Shown here piece by piece: positions 43,836 to 54,236 of a stretch of DNA of 64,000 bases. Below the pieces are notes generated by a model. It was not told where the DNA came from. It ran no database searches and worked only from the letters and a program-made list of their open reading frames with translations. The stretch is from contig JAMWZC010000002.1 of assembly GCA_024304985.1 (NCBI GenBank), positions 372,001 through 436,000 on the forward strand, given 5' to 3'. The position numbers and the translations under genes are program-made. This DNA is from Paracoccaceae bacterium (GTDB lineage: Bacteria; Pseudomonadota; Alphaproteobacteria; Rhodobacterales; Rhodobacteraceae). Position 1 is the stretch's first letter. Each line of letters opens with the position of its first letter.

Positions 43836-45413
43836 TCAGTCGGCAAAAAGATAGTCGGTTGCTGCGATTTCATGCGCCTTGTCGTGGGAAATGGCAAGAA
43901 ACTGCGACAGTTTCCGCGTGTTCTCTTCGACCGGGTCGATCTCACGGATGCGGTGGTGATGTTCAAAGTTCTGATCGCGGATCCGGTCGCTCTCGAAGGT
44001 CATGTCGTTGCGGATCGTGGGCAGCAGCCGCGCCAGCGTATCGGGCGGGGTCTGCTCTCCCGCCAGACCCACGCGTTTCGCATGACCGATCAGGTAGTCG
44101 TCCGAGAACTGGCATTCGACCTCGAGCAGACGTGTGGTCGAGCGGTCACCGCAAAAATCCTGCAAGAGGTCCAGATTGCCGGGGTCCATGCACACGATCA
44201 ACCGATCCGTTTCGTAATAGTCGAACAGCATCCGCATCAGCGCGCGGCGATGCCGCGTGCGCTTGCCAAGACTGGACTGGATGCCGCCCAGATCAGGCAG
44301 ATAGGTGCTCTCCTCGTTGAAAAGATACTCGATCACCGGCACGTTCGTGACCTGACGGATACGGTAGAGCAGGCGTTTGGCCACGTGCCATTTCTTGCAG
44401 ACCAGAATCAGCAATTCACGCTCTCTGCCCAGCGTGCTTTCCGTCTCCCAGAAGCGGGACGCGAAGCGGCGACCGATCCGGCCCCGCCCGGCAAGGAACT
44501 TGTAAAGACTGCGCCCCTCGTTCGAGATCTGGAAGCGCACCCCTTCGGCGGCATAGAGATCGCCCAACCGCGCCTTGAGCGTCGTGGCGCCGGGGCTAAT
44601 CTTGCGCGCGAAAAGGAAATCCTGGCTGAGCAGCAAATCGTAATGGTCGTTGTAAAATGTCACCGGCATCCCGTAATCCGAGAACATCAGGAAGGTCAGG
44701 GTGCGGCAGTTGATCTCGGCCTCGGGGATCAGGTGGCGGACGAGGGTCTGAAAGAATGTCTCATCCGGGATCCATGTGGTGCTGAAGAAGCGCATCACAT
44801 CGGGACGGCGGCGGGTGAAATCGAGGATCTGTTCGATCGTGCGGCGGCGCAGGCACCACCATTGGCTGCCGATCTGGATCTGAAGGTCCTGCGGGATATC
44901 TCGCTTCAGACCGAGACGTTTCTGAAGGTTGAAAGCAGCATAGAACAGGCGCTTGTTGTTCCGTTCGTTGAAGAAGTGCCTGTAGATCAGCCGGTCCTCC
45001 TTCATCCCGGTCTTGATCCAGTCACTTTCGAAGAAGTCGAAGCTTTCGATGTAGTCCATGTCTGCGGAGTCAAGGAAGGCATGGGCGTATTCTGCCGACT
45101 TGATGGCCATGCAGTCACCCGACAGCATGTAAAAATGCGTGGCGCGGGGAAAAGCGTCCACCGCCGCATGAACAGCCGCCAAAGTTGCCCTGACCAAAGA
45201 CCATTCACCCCAGCCGCATTTGACCCGCCGCTTGGCGAAGGTGACATTGGGATTGTTCCGCAGCGCATCCCGTATCTTGCGATAATGGGCGTCACTGGCG
45301 CGCCCATCGAAATGGATGGCCATGAAGTCGCCCACAGCCGTCAGACGCTGTGCCTGCGCGATGATCGCTTCGGGGTCCTTGTGGCACAGAAGAATGAATG
45401 CAATTCTCGCCAT
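43836..45413 (-). CDS. GT14-like (core-2/I-branching) glycosyltransferase with DUF5928-like C-terminus
   Basis: The N-terminal part (about 1-240) resembles branching N-acetylglucosaminyl/xylosyltransferases: RIAFILLCHKDPEAI, AIHFDGRASDAHY, HFYMLSGDCMAIKS, DYIESFDFFESDW and GSQWWCLRRRTIEQIL (near 182). The rest, to residue 525, is Arg-rich and matches no enzyme I know. I recall it as a Rhodobacterales-type C-terminal domain (DUF5927/5928), from memory only. There is no signal peptide or membrane helix, so it acts in the cytosol. It is divergent from a sulfotransferase gene, suggesting synthesis of a sulfated surface glycan. The AT-rich 144-bp gap 45414-45557 probably holds both promoters. Confidence 0.78.
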   Translation of the reverse strand: MARIAFILLCHKDPEAIIAQAQRLTAVGDFMAIHFDGRASDAHYRKIRDALRNNPNVTFAKRRVKCGWGEWSLVRATLAAVHAAVDAFPRATHFYMLSGDCMAIKSAEYAHAFLDSADMDYIESFDFFESDWIKTGMKEDRLIYRHFFNERNNKRLFYAAFNLQKRLGLKRDIPQDLQIQIGSQWWCLRRRTIEQILDFTRRRPDVMRFFSTTWIPDETFFQTLVRHLIPEAEINCRTLTFLMFSDYGMPVTFYNDHYDLLLSQDFLFARKISPGATTLKARLGDLYAAEGVRFQISNEGRSLYKFLAGRGRIGRRFASRFWETESTLGRERELLILVCKKWHVAKRLLYRIRQVTNVPVIEYLFNEESTYLPDLGGIQSSLGKRTRHRRALMRMLFDYYETDRLIVCMDPGNLDLLQDFCGDRSTTRLLEVECQFSDDYLIGHAKRVGLAGEQTPPDTLARLLPTIRNDMTFESDRIRDQNFEHHHRIREIDPVEENTRKLSQFLAISHDKAHEIAATDYLFAD

Positions 45414-45557
45414 TCAGGAAACCACAAGCCTTTGGTTACAGATATGAGGAAGAGTGATACCGATCCCAGAGGAATGAATAAACAGGCTTTCTTTCGATTT
45501 TGCAAAGTTGGTATATAGCGTCGCATAAAAAAGACGCGTGGTTTGGAGGCAGAGCAG

Positions 45558-46376
45558 ATGGGGTTTCCGGGCACTTGGATGACGGAAAGCGAGAGCGTGG
45601 TCTATCGCGTGGTGCCGAAATGCGCCTGCTCGACCATCGGACAGATCCTCTTTTACTCGGATCATGGCGCGTTCTTCGACGGTGACATCCATGATTCCAC
45701 CGCTGGCCTGCACAAATGGGCACAGCCTGAAAGTCAGGTCCTGATCGAGAAGAATGTGAAGGAGCATGCCTCCTATGCCTTCACCTGCGTGCGCAATCCC
45801 TATACCCGCATCCTGTCGTCATTCTTTGACAAGATCTGTGGCATCCAGCGGAACGGGCGTCGCTATCGCGGCAATCTGGTGCCCATGCTGACCCAGAAAT
45901 ACGGGATCGAGGTTGGAGGCGAGGATGGCACAGCCGAATTCGACCAGATCCGCAGTTTCCGCCGTTTTCTTCTGTTCGCACGCGACACCATCCGCTGGCG
46001 CCGCCCGATGGAGCCGGATATCCATTGGTCGGCGATGTCGGGGCATGTCTCGACCTTCATCGTCAATGGCGGTCGCTACGACAGCATCTTCTGGACCGAG
46101 GCGTTCAATGACGGGATGCAGACCGTGCTGGACTCGATCGAAACGCCCCACAAGGTGGATCTGGCGACGATCCCGCGTTTCAATGAATCCGAGGGGCACG
46201 GGCCCAAGCGTCTGCATCCGGTCGAAGATTACTTCGACGATCTGTCGATGCATCTGGTTTATGAGATCTACAAGCGCGACTTCGACCTGTTCAAATACGA
46301 TTTCGAAAACCCTGCCAACAAGATGCCGGTGGGCGAGATCGATCTGGACGAGGTGCACGCAAAGCTGGGTGATTGA
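45558..46376 (+). CDS. Sulfotransferase family protein (PAPS-dependent, carbohydrate type)
   Basis: Transfers sulfate from PAPS, probably to a sugar. The 272-residue product carries the 5'-phosphosulfate loop PKCACSTI (20-27) and the 3'-phosphate segment RNPYTRILSSFF (79-90), as in sulfotransferase family 2 (HNK-1/chondroitin-type). There is no membrane anchor. GGAGG lies 8 nt before the ATG; a TTG five codons earlier overlaps that site and is rejected. It is divergent from the GT14-like gene, and its 3' end is 5 bp from the convergent hydroxylase gene. Confidence 0.88.
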   Translation: MGFPGTWMTESESVVYRVVPKCACSTIGQILFYSDHGAFFDGDIHDSTAGLHKWAQPESQVLIEKNVKEHASYAFTCVRNPYTRILSSFFDKICGIQRNGRRYRGNLVPMLTQKYGIEVGGEDGTAEFDQIRSFRRFLLFARDTIRWRRPMEPDIHWSAMSGHVSTFIVNGGRYDSIFWTEAFNDGMQTVLDSIETPHKVDLATIPRFNESEGHGPKRLHPVEDYFDDLSMHLVYEIYKRDFDLFKYDFENPANKMPVGEIDLDEVHAKLGD

Positions 46377-46381
46377 GGCGG

Positions 46382-47602
46382 TCAGCCCCGCATCAACTCT
46401 GGCAGGTCGCCGGTCAGCCCGGCGGCCTCACGGATAAACCCGCGACGCAGGCCCGGGATGGCATTGACGACACCCATGCCGATATCGCGGCCCAGCCGTA
46501 ACAAAGGGTTGTCGCTTGCAAAGATCTTGTTCGTCAGGTCCGTCGCCAGCGCCAGTGTCGCGGTGTCGAACCGCCGCCATTGCTGATAGCGTTCCAGCAC
46601 CGAATCCGAGGCGATATCCTCGCCGCGGTGTCTTGCATCCGTCATCACCTGCGTCAGTGCCGCGATATCGCGCAGACCTGCGTTAAGGCCCTGTCCAGCG
46701 ATCGGATGCACGCCATGCGCGGCATCTCCCACCAGCGCAAGACGAGGTGCGATAAAGCTGTTGGCGAGGGTCAGGTTCAACGGATAGGTGTAGCGCGCCC
46801 CGGCCAGCCGGATCTCGCCCAGAAAATCGCCGAAACGCGGACGCAGCATGGTCAGGTAGTCCTCATCCGACAAGGCATTGAACGCCGCGGCATTGGCATG
46901 CGTTTCCGACCAGACGATGGAACTGCGATTGCCCTTCAGCGGCAGGATCGCCAGAGGTCCTGGCGGCATGAAGAACTGATGTGCGATGCCGTGATGCGGA
47001 AGGTCATGCGCGATGGCGCAGACCAGCGCGGTTTGTCCGTAATCCCATCCTGTCCGGCTGATTCCTGCCCGCTCTGCCGTGCCGGATCGGCGTCCATCGG
47101 CACCCACCAGCACTCGCCCAGTCAAGATCCGGCCAGAGGCGAGGGTGACCGTGATCCCCTGCGCGCCAGCATCCTGCGCAATGACGGTCTCGCCGTTCAG
47201 CTTTGTAATCAAAGGGTTGTCAGTGATCGCCTCAAGTACCGCCTGGCGCAGATGGCGGTCCTCGACCATGTGGCCCATCGGGCCTTCTTCGATCTCGGCA
47301 TGGTCAAAATGCAGATGGAAGGGCGAAAGCGGCCCCTCGCCGGCGCGGCCGTCGCTGACCTTGATCTCCAGCATCGGCTGCGCGTCATCCGCCAGCGCCT
47401 CCCACAGCCCAAGCCGCCGTAGCAGGCGGACCGAGGCCAACGCCAACGCGTATGAGCGACCGTCGAACCCGTCCGCCGCAAGCGAGTCCGCAGGCTGTGC
47501 GTCGATCACAGTCGAAGTCAGGCCCGACCGGGCAAGGGCGAGTGCCAGAACAGGGCCATTCAGCCCGCCGCCCACAATCAGGATATCGCTGTCATATGTC
47601 AT
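46382..47602 (-). CDS. UbiH/UbiF/COQ6-type FAD monooxygenase
   Basis: Flavin hydroxylase of ubiquinone synthesis, adding a ring hydroxyl to a polyprenyl phenol. The 406-residue product has the dinucleotide motif VGGGLNGPVLALALA (9-23), the DG motif GADGRRSGTAE (near 172) and the GD motif LVGDAAHGVHPIAGQGLNAGLRD (in two parts near 290). The position hydroxylated (C1, C5 or C6) cannot be told from sequence. The start at MTYDSD is chosen, dropping a 37-codon extension that runs into the divergent amidase leader. Confidence 0.9.
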   Translation of the reverse strand: MTYDSDILIVGGGLNGPVLALALARSGLTSTVIDAQPADSLAADGFDGRSYALALASVRLLRRLGLWEALADDAQPMLEIKVSDGRAGEGPLSPFHLHFDHAEIEEGPMGHMVEDRHLRQAVLEAITDNPLITKLNGETVIAQDAGAQGITVTLASGRILTGRVLVGADGRRSGTAERAGISRTGWDYGQTALVCAIAHDLPHHGIAHQFFMPPGPLAILPLKGNRSSIVWSETHANAAAFNALSDEDYLTMLRPRFGDFLGEIRLAGARYTYPLNLTLANSFIAPRLALVGDAAHGVHPIAGQGLNAGLRDIAALTQVMTDARHRGEDIASDSVLERYQQWRRFDTATLALATDLTNKIFASDNPLLRLGRDIGMGVVNAIPGLRRGFIREAAGLTGDLPELMRG

Positions 47603-47690
47603 GGCGCAAATATGGGGGAATGGATGGGATTGTCCATGCGCCTGACTGACGCTACCGTCTGCGACATATCGGTATTGGGAGGGGTTGGGG

Positions 47691-49019
47691 ATGCAGGATT
47701 GGCTGGGCCGCACAGCGGCGGATCAAGGACGAGCCATCGGCGCGGGAAAACTGGACCCGGTCGATCTGACACAGGCCTATCTGGACGCCATCGCCGCGCA
47801 TCCGATGACAGACCGCATCTATGCCCGGACCATGCCGGACCGCGCCTTGTCCGAAGCCGGGGCTGCGCGGGCGCGCGCGCGGGCCGGACTGCGCCTGTCG
47901 CCTCTCGACGGTGTGCCCATCAGTTGGAAAGACCTTTTCGATACCGCCGGGGTGCTGACCGAGGCGGGCTCTGCCCTGCTGAAAGGGCGCGTGCCGGACC
48001 GCGATGCCGACGTGTTGCGCAACGCCACGGCCGCGGGACTGATCTGTCTGGGCAAGACCCATACCAGTGAACTTGCTTTCAGTGGGCTGGGCCTGAATCC
48101 CGTGACCGCCACCCCGCCGAATGTGAATGACCACGCCGCTGTTCCGGGTGGGTCCAGCTCGGGTGCTGCGACATCCGTGGCCTTTGGGCTGGCTTCGGCG
48201 GGGATTGGCACAGACACGGGCGGGTCGGTGCGGATTCCGGCAGGCTGGAACGACCTTGTCGGCCTCAAGACCACGGCAGGGCGGGTGTCCTGCGCCGGTG
48301 TTGTTCCGCTGTGCGAGCGGTTCGATACGGTCGGACCTCTGACACGCTCGGTCGAGGACGCGGCGCTTCTTCTGGCCGCACTTGAAGGGGGTAAGCCCGC
48401 AGATTTGCGCGGGGCAAGCCTGTCAGGGCGGCGTCTGGCGATCCTGAAGACCGTCGTGATGGACGATCTGCGCGATGCGCCCGCCACGGCTTTTGCCAAG
48501 GCTGTCCAGCGGCTTGAGGCCGCAGGCGCCACCATCGAAGAGGTCGAAGCCCCTGAACTGGCAGAGGCAATGAAGCTGGCTCCTATCCTGTTCACCGCAG
48601 AGGCATACGGCATCTGGCGCGAGGTGATCGAAGCAGCCCCCCATCTGATGTTCGACCAGATTCTTGAACGCTTCCGGGGCGGAGCGGCCTTCAAGGCTGC
48701 TGACTACGTGGCCGCATGGCGCACCCTTGATGCGGGGCGGCAGGCATGGCACGCCCGCATGGCCGGTTTTGACGCGGTGATCTGCCCGACCGCGCCCAAT
48801 ACGCCGCCAAATCTGGAGCGGCTGATGTCGGATCACGACTACTATGTGACCGAAAACCTGCTGACCCTGCGCAATACGCGCGCAGGGAATCTGATGGGCC
48901 TTTGCGCCACGACCCTGCCCACAGGCACGCCCGGTTGCGGGATCATGCTGATGGGGGCGCCTATGGCCGAAGAGCGGCTGTTGCGCCTGTCTGCGGCGGC
49001 CGAAACCGCGCTCGGTTAA
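47691..49019 (+). CDS. Amidase signature family hydrolase
   Basis: Ser-cisSer-Lys amidase, 442 residues. Visible catalytic elements are Lys80 in ISWKDLFDTAG, the cis-Ser in VPGGSSSGAA (151-160), and the nucleophile Ser179 in GIGTDTGGSVRIPA. The family includes GatA, but there is no gatB/gatC here and the C-terminal half differs, so it is a general amidase of unknown substrate. GGGAGGGG lies before the ATG at 47691. It is divergent from the UbiH-type gene with an 88-bp gap. Confidence 0.9.
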   Translation: MQDWLGRTAADQGRAIGAGKLDPVDLTQAYLDAIAAHPMTDRIYARTMPDRALSEAGAARARARAGLRLSPLDGVPISWKDLFDTAGVLTEAGSALLKGRVPDRDADVLRNATAAGLICLGKTHTSELAFSGLGLNPVTATPPNVNDHAAVPGGSSSGAATSVAFGLASAGIGTDTGGSVRIPAGWNDLVGLKTTAGRVSCAGVVPLCERFDTVGPLTRSVEDAALLLAALEGGKPADLRGASLSGRRLAILKTVVMDDLRDAPATAFAKAVQRLEAAGATIEEVEAPELAEAMKLAPILFTAEAYGIWREVIEAAPHLMFDQILERFRGGAAFKAADYVAAWRTLDAGRQAWHARMAGFDAVICPTAPNTPPNLERLMSDHDYYVTENLLTLRNTRAGNLMGLCATTLPTGTPGCGIMLMGAPMAEERLLRLSAAAETALG

Positions 49020-49176
49020 GCGGAACAGCCGACCCAGGGCATCTTTGCAGCACCTCTTTTGCTGAAATGCCACAAGAGGCCGGAATCCCGCTGCTTTTTC
49101 TGGACGCAAGCCGCGCGGTTCGATAGTTTGCAACCAAACGGGGCGTCATGATCCCGATGATTGAGGCAGTTTAAAC

Positions 49177-50355
49177 ATGTTCCCCGAGCGGTTCTCGAAC
49201 CTACCGGCCTATGCGTTTCCGCGCTTGCGGGAACTTCTGGACGCGCACGCGCCCGGCGGACCAGTCGTGCATATGACGATCGGAGAGCCGAAACACGCTT
49301 TTCCCGATTGGGTCGGCCGCGTGATCGCCGAGAATATCGCCGATTTCGGTCGCTATCCGCCCAACGAGGGAACGCCCGAACTGCTGGATACGATCGGTGC
49401 GTGGATCGCGCGGCGCTATGGCGTAAGCCTTGATGCACAAAAGCAGGTGATGACGCTGAACGGCACGCGCGAGGGGCTCTATAACGCCTGTATGGCGCTG
49501 GTCCCGGAACAGAAAGCCGGGGCCAAGCCCGCGATCCTGATGCCGAACCCCTTCTATCAGGTCTACATGATCGGCGCGATTTCGGTGGCGGCAGAGCCTG
49601 TCTTCGTGCCCGCCACCCGTGACGGAGGCTACCTGCCCGATTACACGTCCCTGCCCGTCGAGGTGCTGAACCGGACAGCAGCGGCCTATATCTGCTCGCC
49701 CGCCAACCCGCAGGGATCTGTGGCAAGCCGGGAGTATTGGCACAATCTGATAGCGCTGGCAGAGCGCTATGATTTCAAGATCTTCGCCGATGAGTGCTAT
49801 TCCGAGATCTATCGTGACGCGCCGCCCGTCGGCGCGCTTGAGGTGGCCGCCGAGATGGGTACGGATCCCGAGCGCGTGGTCATTTTTCACTCGCTGTCCA
49901 AACGCTCCAATCTGCCGGGCCTGCGGTCAGGTTTCATGGCGGGCGGTCCGCAAAGCATCGCACGGGCGCGTCAGCTGCGCGCCTATGCCGGTGCACCGAT
50001 CCCCCTACCGTTGCAGCGGGCCTCGGAAACGGTGTGGGCCGACGAGGATCATGTGATCGAGAACCGTCGTCTCTATGGCGAGAAATATCAGGCCGCCGAT
50101 GCGGTCTTCGCGGGTGTGAACAGCTACAAAGGACCTGACGCCGGGTTCTTTCTGTGGCTGCCCGTCGAGGATGGCGAGTCAGCGGCATTGAAACTCTGGC
50201 AGCAGACAGGCGTGCGGGTTCTGCCCGGTGCCTATCTGAGCCGCGACGTGAACGGGGACAACCCCGGCAAAGGCTATATCCGGGTCGCAATGGTGGCCCC
50301 AATCAACGAGATGCAGGCCGGGCTGATCGCCCTGCGCGACTGCATCTATGGGTAA
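49177..50355 (+). CDS. Class I/II aminotransferase (DapC-like)
   Basis: PLP aminotransferase of 392 residues. PLP Lys242 is in [15 protein letters not shown], and Asp205 lies in [13 protein letters not shown]. The start [21 protein letters not shown] and [14 protein letters not shown] are characteristic of the group annotated as succinyldiaminopimelate aminotransferase (DapC) in alphaproteobacteria. That would fit lysine/DAP synthesis with dapA 17 kb away; the substrate is inference. The 157-bp gap upstream holds a short inverted repeat GTTTG-CAAC-CAAAC (49126-49139). It ends 16 bp before ftsK. Confidence 0.85.
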   Translation: MFPERFSNLPAYAFPRLRELLDAHAPGGPVVHMTIGEPKHAFPDWVGRVIAENIADFGRYPPNEGTPELLDTIGAWIARRYGVSLDAQKQVMTLNGTREGLYNACMALVPEQKAGAKPAILMPNPFYQVYMIGAISVAAEPVFVPATRDGGYLPDYTSLPVEVLNRTAAAYICSPANPQGSVASREYWHNLIALAERYDFKIFADECYSEIYRDAPPVGALEVAAEMGTDPERVVIFHSLSKRSNLPGLRSGFMAGGPQSIARARQLRAYAGAPIPLPLQRASETVWADEDHVIENRRLYGEKYQAADAVFAGVNSYKGPDAGFFLWLPVEDGESAALKLWQQTGVRVLPGAYLSRDVNGDNPGKGYIRVAMVAPINEMQAGLIALRDCIYG

Positions 50356-50371
50356 GAGGACGAGGGCAGGC

Positions 50372-53300
50372 ATGGCATATCAGACCCGTGGGCGCGATCC
50401 GCTGTTCGACAGCGACGTTCAGGCAGCGATTGAAAAGCGCGGCAAGGAACTGTTGGGGCTGGTGCTGATCGTTCTGGGCTGCGCGGCGGCGGCGATGGTC
50501 ATCTCCTACAATCCCGAAGATCCGTCTTTCCTGTCGGCCACCGATGCGCCGGTGCAGAACTGGATGGGCCGGATGGGTGCGACCATCGCGGCCCCCCTGT
50601 TCATGATCGCAGGCTGGGGCAGTTGGGCCATCGCCATTGTGCTGTTTGCTTGGGGCGTGCGCTTTGCGCTGCACAGGGGCGAAGAACGCGCCATGGGGCG
50701 GCTGATCTTTGCGCCCATCGCCGTGGCGCTGTGCTCGGTATATGCCGCAACACTCAATCCCGGAGATGTCTGGCGCGAGACGCATCATTTCGGTCTGGGC
50801 GGCGTCTTCGGCGACATGATCATGGGGATGGTGTTGACTACCGTTCCACTGGGTTCTGCCGTGGGGATCAAACTGGCATCGCTGGTTCTGGCGCTGGCGA
50901 TGCTGGCATTGGGATCCTTTGTGCTGGGCTTCACCCGCATCGAATTGAAGCGGATCGGACGCTTTCTTCTTGTCGGACTCATTCTGTCTTATGCGCGGCT
51001 GATGCAGATGATGGGACGCGGCGCATCCGGTACGGTCCAGATGGCGCAGGGCTTGCAGGCTCGCGCTGCCGAGAGGCGGTTGATCCGCACGCGTGAGGCC
51101 GAAGAGGCTGCAGCCTTGGCTGCAACGCAATCCATGCAGGCGAGCTCAGCACTGATGGCAGACCCGCGTCGTGCGCCCTTGATGGCACAGTCTGAACGCG
51201 CCCCATTGGTGGCGCGACGCAACGACCTTCCCCCGGCGCCTCCGTCGATGAACTGGGAAGAAGACGAACAATGGCAGGACGAGGCTGCATGGCAGCACGA
51301 ACCTGATCCGGGTCCCATCGGCAAGATCAAATCTGGTCTGCTGGCCCGTGTTCCCGGTTTCGGCCGCCGCGTCGAAGCCATGCCCGAGCCGGAACTGGTC
51401 GAACAATATCCGGCCGCCGCTTTTGCCCAGCATGATCTGGCCCCCGGTGACGACCGTATCCGGGCCAAGATCGCAGATGTCATCAAGTCACGCGTGCGTC
51501 CTGTGCCGCCCATGGCCCCGGCGCAACACGCCCCTTTGACTCGCGGACGTGGGCGTGGGCCGGATCCGCTTGTCTTCAATCCGACCCGAACCGCGATCAA
51601 GGCCGAACCGCCGCTGACCGCGGCCCACAAAGGCGTGGTGGCTGCGGCTGCTTCCGCCGCCATGACTCCGGTCGCGTCTATCGCTGCCGCTGCGACGCCT
51701 GTGGCCTATGCCGCCGGGTCGCATGATGACAACATTTTCGACGACTCCTATGACAACGCCTATGATGCGCCGTTTGATCAGGTGGATGATGCGGATCAGG
51801 ATGATTACGACGCCTTTGCCTATCAGGCCGATCAGCCCTACACCCTCCAGCCCGAGCCTATGCAAATCCCGGTGGCGCAACCCCGCAGCGTGGTGCAACA
51901 CCCGCCGCGCAAGCCTGTTCAGCCCTCGACCCGCGCCAAGGCCGAGGCCCAGCCCGCGCTGAAATTCGACCCGGAAGAGGCCGTTTATGAACTGCCCCCA
52001 CTGGCGCTGTTGTCGAACCCCGCGCTGATCCAGCGACACCACCTCAGCGATGAGGCGCTGGAGCAGAACGCGCGGATGCTCGAATCCGTGCTGGATGATT
52101 ACGGTGTCAAGGGCGACATCGTTTCGGTCCGCCCCGGACCCGTCGTGACCATGTATGAGCTGGAACCCGCGCCGGGCCTCAAGGCCAGCCGCGTGATCGG
52201 TCTGGCAGATGACATCGCCCGGTCCATGTCGGCCCTGTCGGCGCGCGTCTCCACCGTGCCTGGCCGCACCGTAATCGGGATCGAACTGCCGAACGAGAAC
52301 CGCGAAAAAGTGGTCCTGCGCGAGATCCTTTCGGCGCGCGATTATGGCGACAGCAACATGAAACTGCCGCTGGCGCTGGGCAAGGACATCGGCGGCGATC
52401 CCATCGTCGCGAACCTCGCCAAGATGCCTCACCTGCTGATTGCCGGAACTACGGGGTCGGGTAAATCGGTGGCGATCAACACGATGATCCTGTCGCTGCT
52501 CTACCGCCTGACGCCGGAAGAATGCCGGTTGATCATGATCGACCCCAAGATGCTGGAACTGTCCGTCTATGACGGCATCCCTCATCTGCTCTCGCCCGTT
52601 GTGACCGACCCGAAAAAGGCGGTCGTCGCCCTAAAGTGGGTCGTGGGCGAGATGGAAGAGCGCTATCGCAAGATGTCCAAGATGGGCGTGCGCAACATCG
52701 ATGGCTATAACAGCCGCGTGGCCGATGCGCTGGCCAAGGGCGAGATGTTCAGCCGCACGGTCCAGACCGGCTTTGACGATGAGACTGGCGAACCGGTGTT
52801 CGAAACCGAAGAACTGATGCCCGAAAAGATGCCCTATATCGTCGTCATCGTCGACGAGATGGCGGATCTGATGATGGTCGCCGGCAAGGAGATCGAAGCC
52901 TGCATACAGCGCTTGGCGCAGATGGCGCGGGCCTCTGGTATACATCTGATCATGGCGACTCAGCGCCCGTCGGTGGATGTCATCACCGGCACGATCAAGG
53001 CCAACTTCCCGACCCGGATCTCGTTCCAGGTGACGTCCAAGATCGACAGCCGCACCATTCTGGGCGAAATGGGCGCCGAGCAGCTTTTGGGCATGGGCGA
53101 CATGCTCTACATGGCGGGCGGCGCCAAGATCATCCGGTGCCATGGCCCCTTCGTCAGCGATGAAGAAGTCGAGGAGATCGTCAACCACCTCAAGGCCTTC
53201 GGTCCGCCGAAATACATGAACTCGGTTCTGGATGGCCCGGACGAGGATCGCGAGGCCGATATCGACGCAGTTCTGGGTCTGGCCAGCGGCGGCAATACCG

Positions 53301-53497
53301 ATCTCGAGGATGCGCTGTACGACACCGCCGTGGCGATTGTCGTCAAGGATCGCAAATGCTCCACCTCCTATATCCAGCGCAAACTGGCCATCGGCTACAA
53401 CAAGGCCGCGCGTCTGGTCGAGCAGATGGAAGAGCAGGGCGTCGTCAGCCCGGCCAACCACGTGGGCAAGCGCGAAGTGCTGGTGCCGGAACACTGA
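50372..53497 (+). CDS. ftsK: DNA translocase FtsK
   Basis: Septum-located motor that pumps chromosome ends and aids dimer resolution during division. The 1041-residue product has four or five N-terminal membrane helices (about 28-200). A Pro/Ala/Asp-rich linker follows (about 220-520, with acidic runs such as [15 protein letters not shown]). The RecA-like motor has Walker [14 protein letters not shown] (near 693), Walker [13 protein letters not shown] and [12 protein letters not shown]. The C-terminal gamma winged helix (about 970-1035, [21 protein letters not shown]) reads KOPS-type sites. The ATG at 50372 has a GAGGGCAGG site; an ATG at 50348 inside the previous gene is less likely. Confidence 0.96.
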   Translation: MAYQTRGRDPLFDSDVQAAIEKRGKELLGLVLIVLGCAAAAMVISYNPEDPSFLSATDAPVQNWMGRMGATIAAPLFMIAGWGSWAIAIVLFAWGVRFALHRGEERAMGRLIFAPIAVALCSVYAATLNPGDVWRETHHFGLGGVFGDMIMGMVLTTVPLGSAVGIKLASLVLALAMLALGSFVLGFTRIELKRIGRFLLVGLILSYARLMQMMGRGASGTVQMAQGLQARAAERRLIRTREAEEAAALAATQSMQASSALMADPRRAPLMAQSERAPLVARRNDLPPAPPSMNWEEDEQWQDEAAWQHEPDPGPIGKIKSGLLARVPGFGRRVEAMPEPELVEQYPAAAFAQHDLAPGDDRIRAKIADVIKSRVRPVPPMAPAQHAPLTRGRGRGPDPLVFNPTRTAIKAEPPLTAAHKGVVAAAASAAMTPVASIAAAATPVAYAAGSHDDNIFDDSYDNAYDAPFDQVDDADQDDYDAFAYQADQPYTLQPEPMQIPVAQPRSVVQHPPRKPVQPSTRAKAEAQPALKFDPEEAVYELPPLALLSNPALIQRHHLSDEALEQNARMLESVLDDYGVKGDIVSVRPGPVVTMYELEPAPGLKASRVIGLADDIARSMSALSARVSTVPGRTVIGIELPNENREKVVLREILSARDYGDSNMKLPLALGKDIGGDPIVANLAKMPHLLIAGTTGSGKSVAINTMILSLLYRLTPEECRLIMIDPKMLELSVYDGIPHLLSPVVTDPKKAVVALKWVVGEMEERYRKMSKMGVRNIDGYNSRVADALAKGEMFSRTVQTGFDDETGEPVFETEELMPEKMPYIVVIVDEMADLMMVAGKEIEACIQRLAQMARASGIHLIMATQRPSVDVITGTIKANFPTRISFQVTSKIDSRTILGEMGAEQLLGMGDMLYMAGGAKIIRCHGPFVSDEEVEEIVNHLKAFGPPKYMNSVLDGPDEDREADIDAVLGLASGGNTDLEDALYDTAVAIVVKDRKCSTSYIQRKLAIGYNKAARLVEQMEEQGVVSPANHVGKREVLVPEH

Positions 53498-53597
53498 GGC
53501 ACCATCACTTCACGCACGGCTCTCGGCGGTGTCTCGCTTTTGTGACGCAAGGCAAGGTGCAGAGCGAACAAAAGCGGCATATATGGAGAGCATGAAC

Positions 53598-54215
53598 ATG
53601 ATGCGCTTTCTTCTGGCCCCCCTGCTCGGACCTGTCCTTGCGATGGCGTTGGCCCTTCCGGCGGCGGCAGAGAAACTGCCGCTTGCTGAAATATCCAGTT
53701 ATCTGAACGACATGCGGACCGCGTCCGGCGACTTCACGCAGATCAACGCGGATGGCACCATTTCCACCGGCACGATCTATATAAACCGACCGGGGCGGAT
53801 CCGCTTTGAATATGCCCCGCCCGATCAGACGCTGGTTCTGGCCAGCGCCGGCACAGTTGCGATTTTTGATCCCAAGTCCAACACCGGACCCGAGACATAT
53901 CCACTGGCACGCACGCCTTTGTCGATCATCCTTGCCGAGCGGGTGAACCTTGGACAAGCCCGCATGGTGACGGGGCACAGCTACGATGGCACCGCGACGA
54001 CCGTGACGGCACAGGACCCGCAACATCCCGAGTATGGCAATATCCAGATGGTCTTTACCGGCAACCCGATACAGTTGCGCCAGTGGGTCATCAATGACGA
54101 TGCGGGAAACAGCACAACAGTGGTGCTGGGCGATCTGCGTCTTGGCCAGTCCATCGCCGCACGGATGTTTGATATCGGGGCCGAAGCGGATCGGCGTGGT
54201 GAAGGCGGGCGCTGA
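53598..54215 (+). CDS. lolA: LolA family outer-membrane lipoprotein carrier
   Basis: Periplasmic chaperone that carries lipoproteins to the outer membrane, 205 residues. It has a Sec signal (LLAPLLGPVLAMALALPAAAE), then ISSYLNDMRTASGDFTQINADG, with GTIYINRPGRIRFEYAPP forming the hydrophobic half-barrel. GGAGAG lies 7 nt before the chosen ATG; two other in-frame ATGs (53592, 53601) are possible. It follows ftsK by 100 bp, an order common in alphaproteobacteria. Confidence 0.9.
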   Translation: MMRFLLAPLLGPVLAMALALPAAAEKLPLAEISSYLNDMRTASGDFTQINADGTISTGTIYINRPGRIRFEYAPPDQTLVLASAGTVAIFDPKSNTGPETYPLARTPLSIILAERVNLGQARMVTGHSYDGTATTVTAQDPQHPEYGNIQMVFTGNPIQLRQWVINDDAGNSTTVVLGDLRLGQSIAARMFDIGAEADRRGEGGR

Positions 54216-54236
54216 ACCCGCCTTCCGAAGACCATA

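Noticed and set aside
43707-45518. 603-codon plus-strand open frame opposite the glycosyltransferase
   Set aside because: It is remarkably long, but it mirrors the GT14-like gene codon by codon and shows no domain or start signal.
49126-49139. GTTTG-CAAC-CAAAC inverted repeat before the DapC-like gene
   Set aside because: Five-bp arms are too short to call an operator without other copies.
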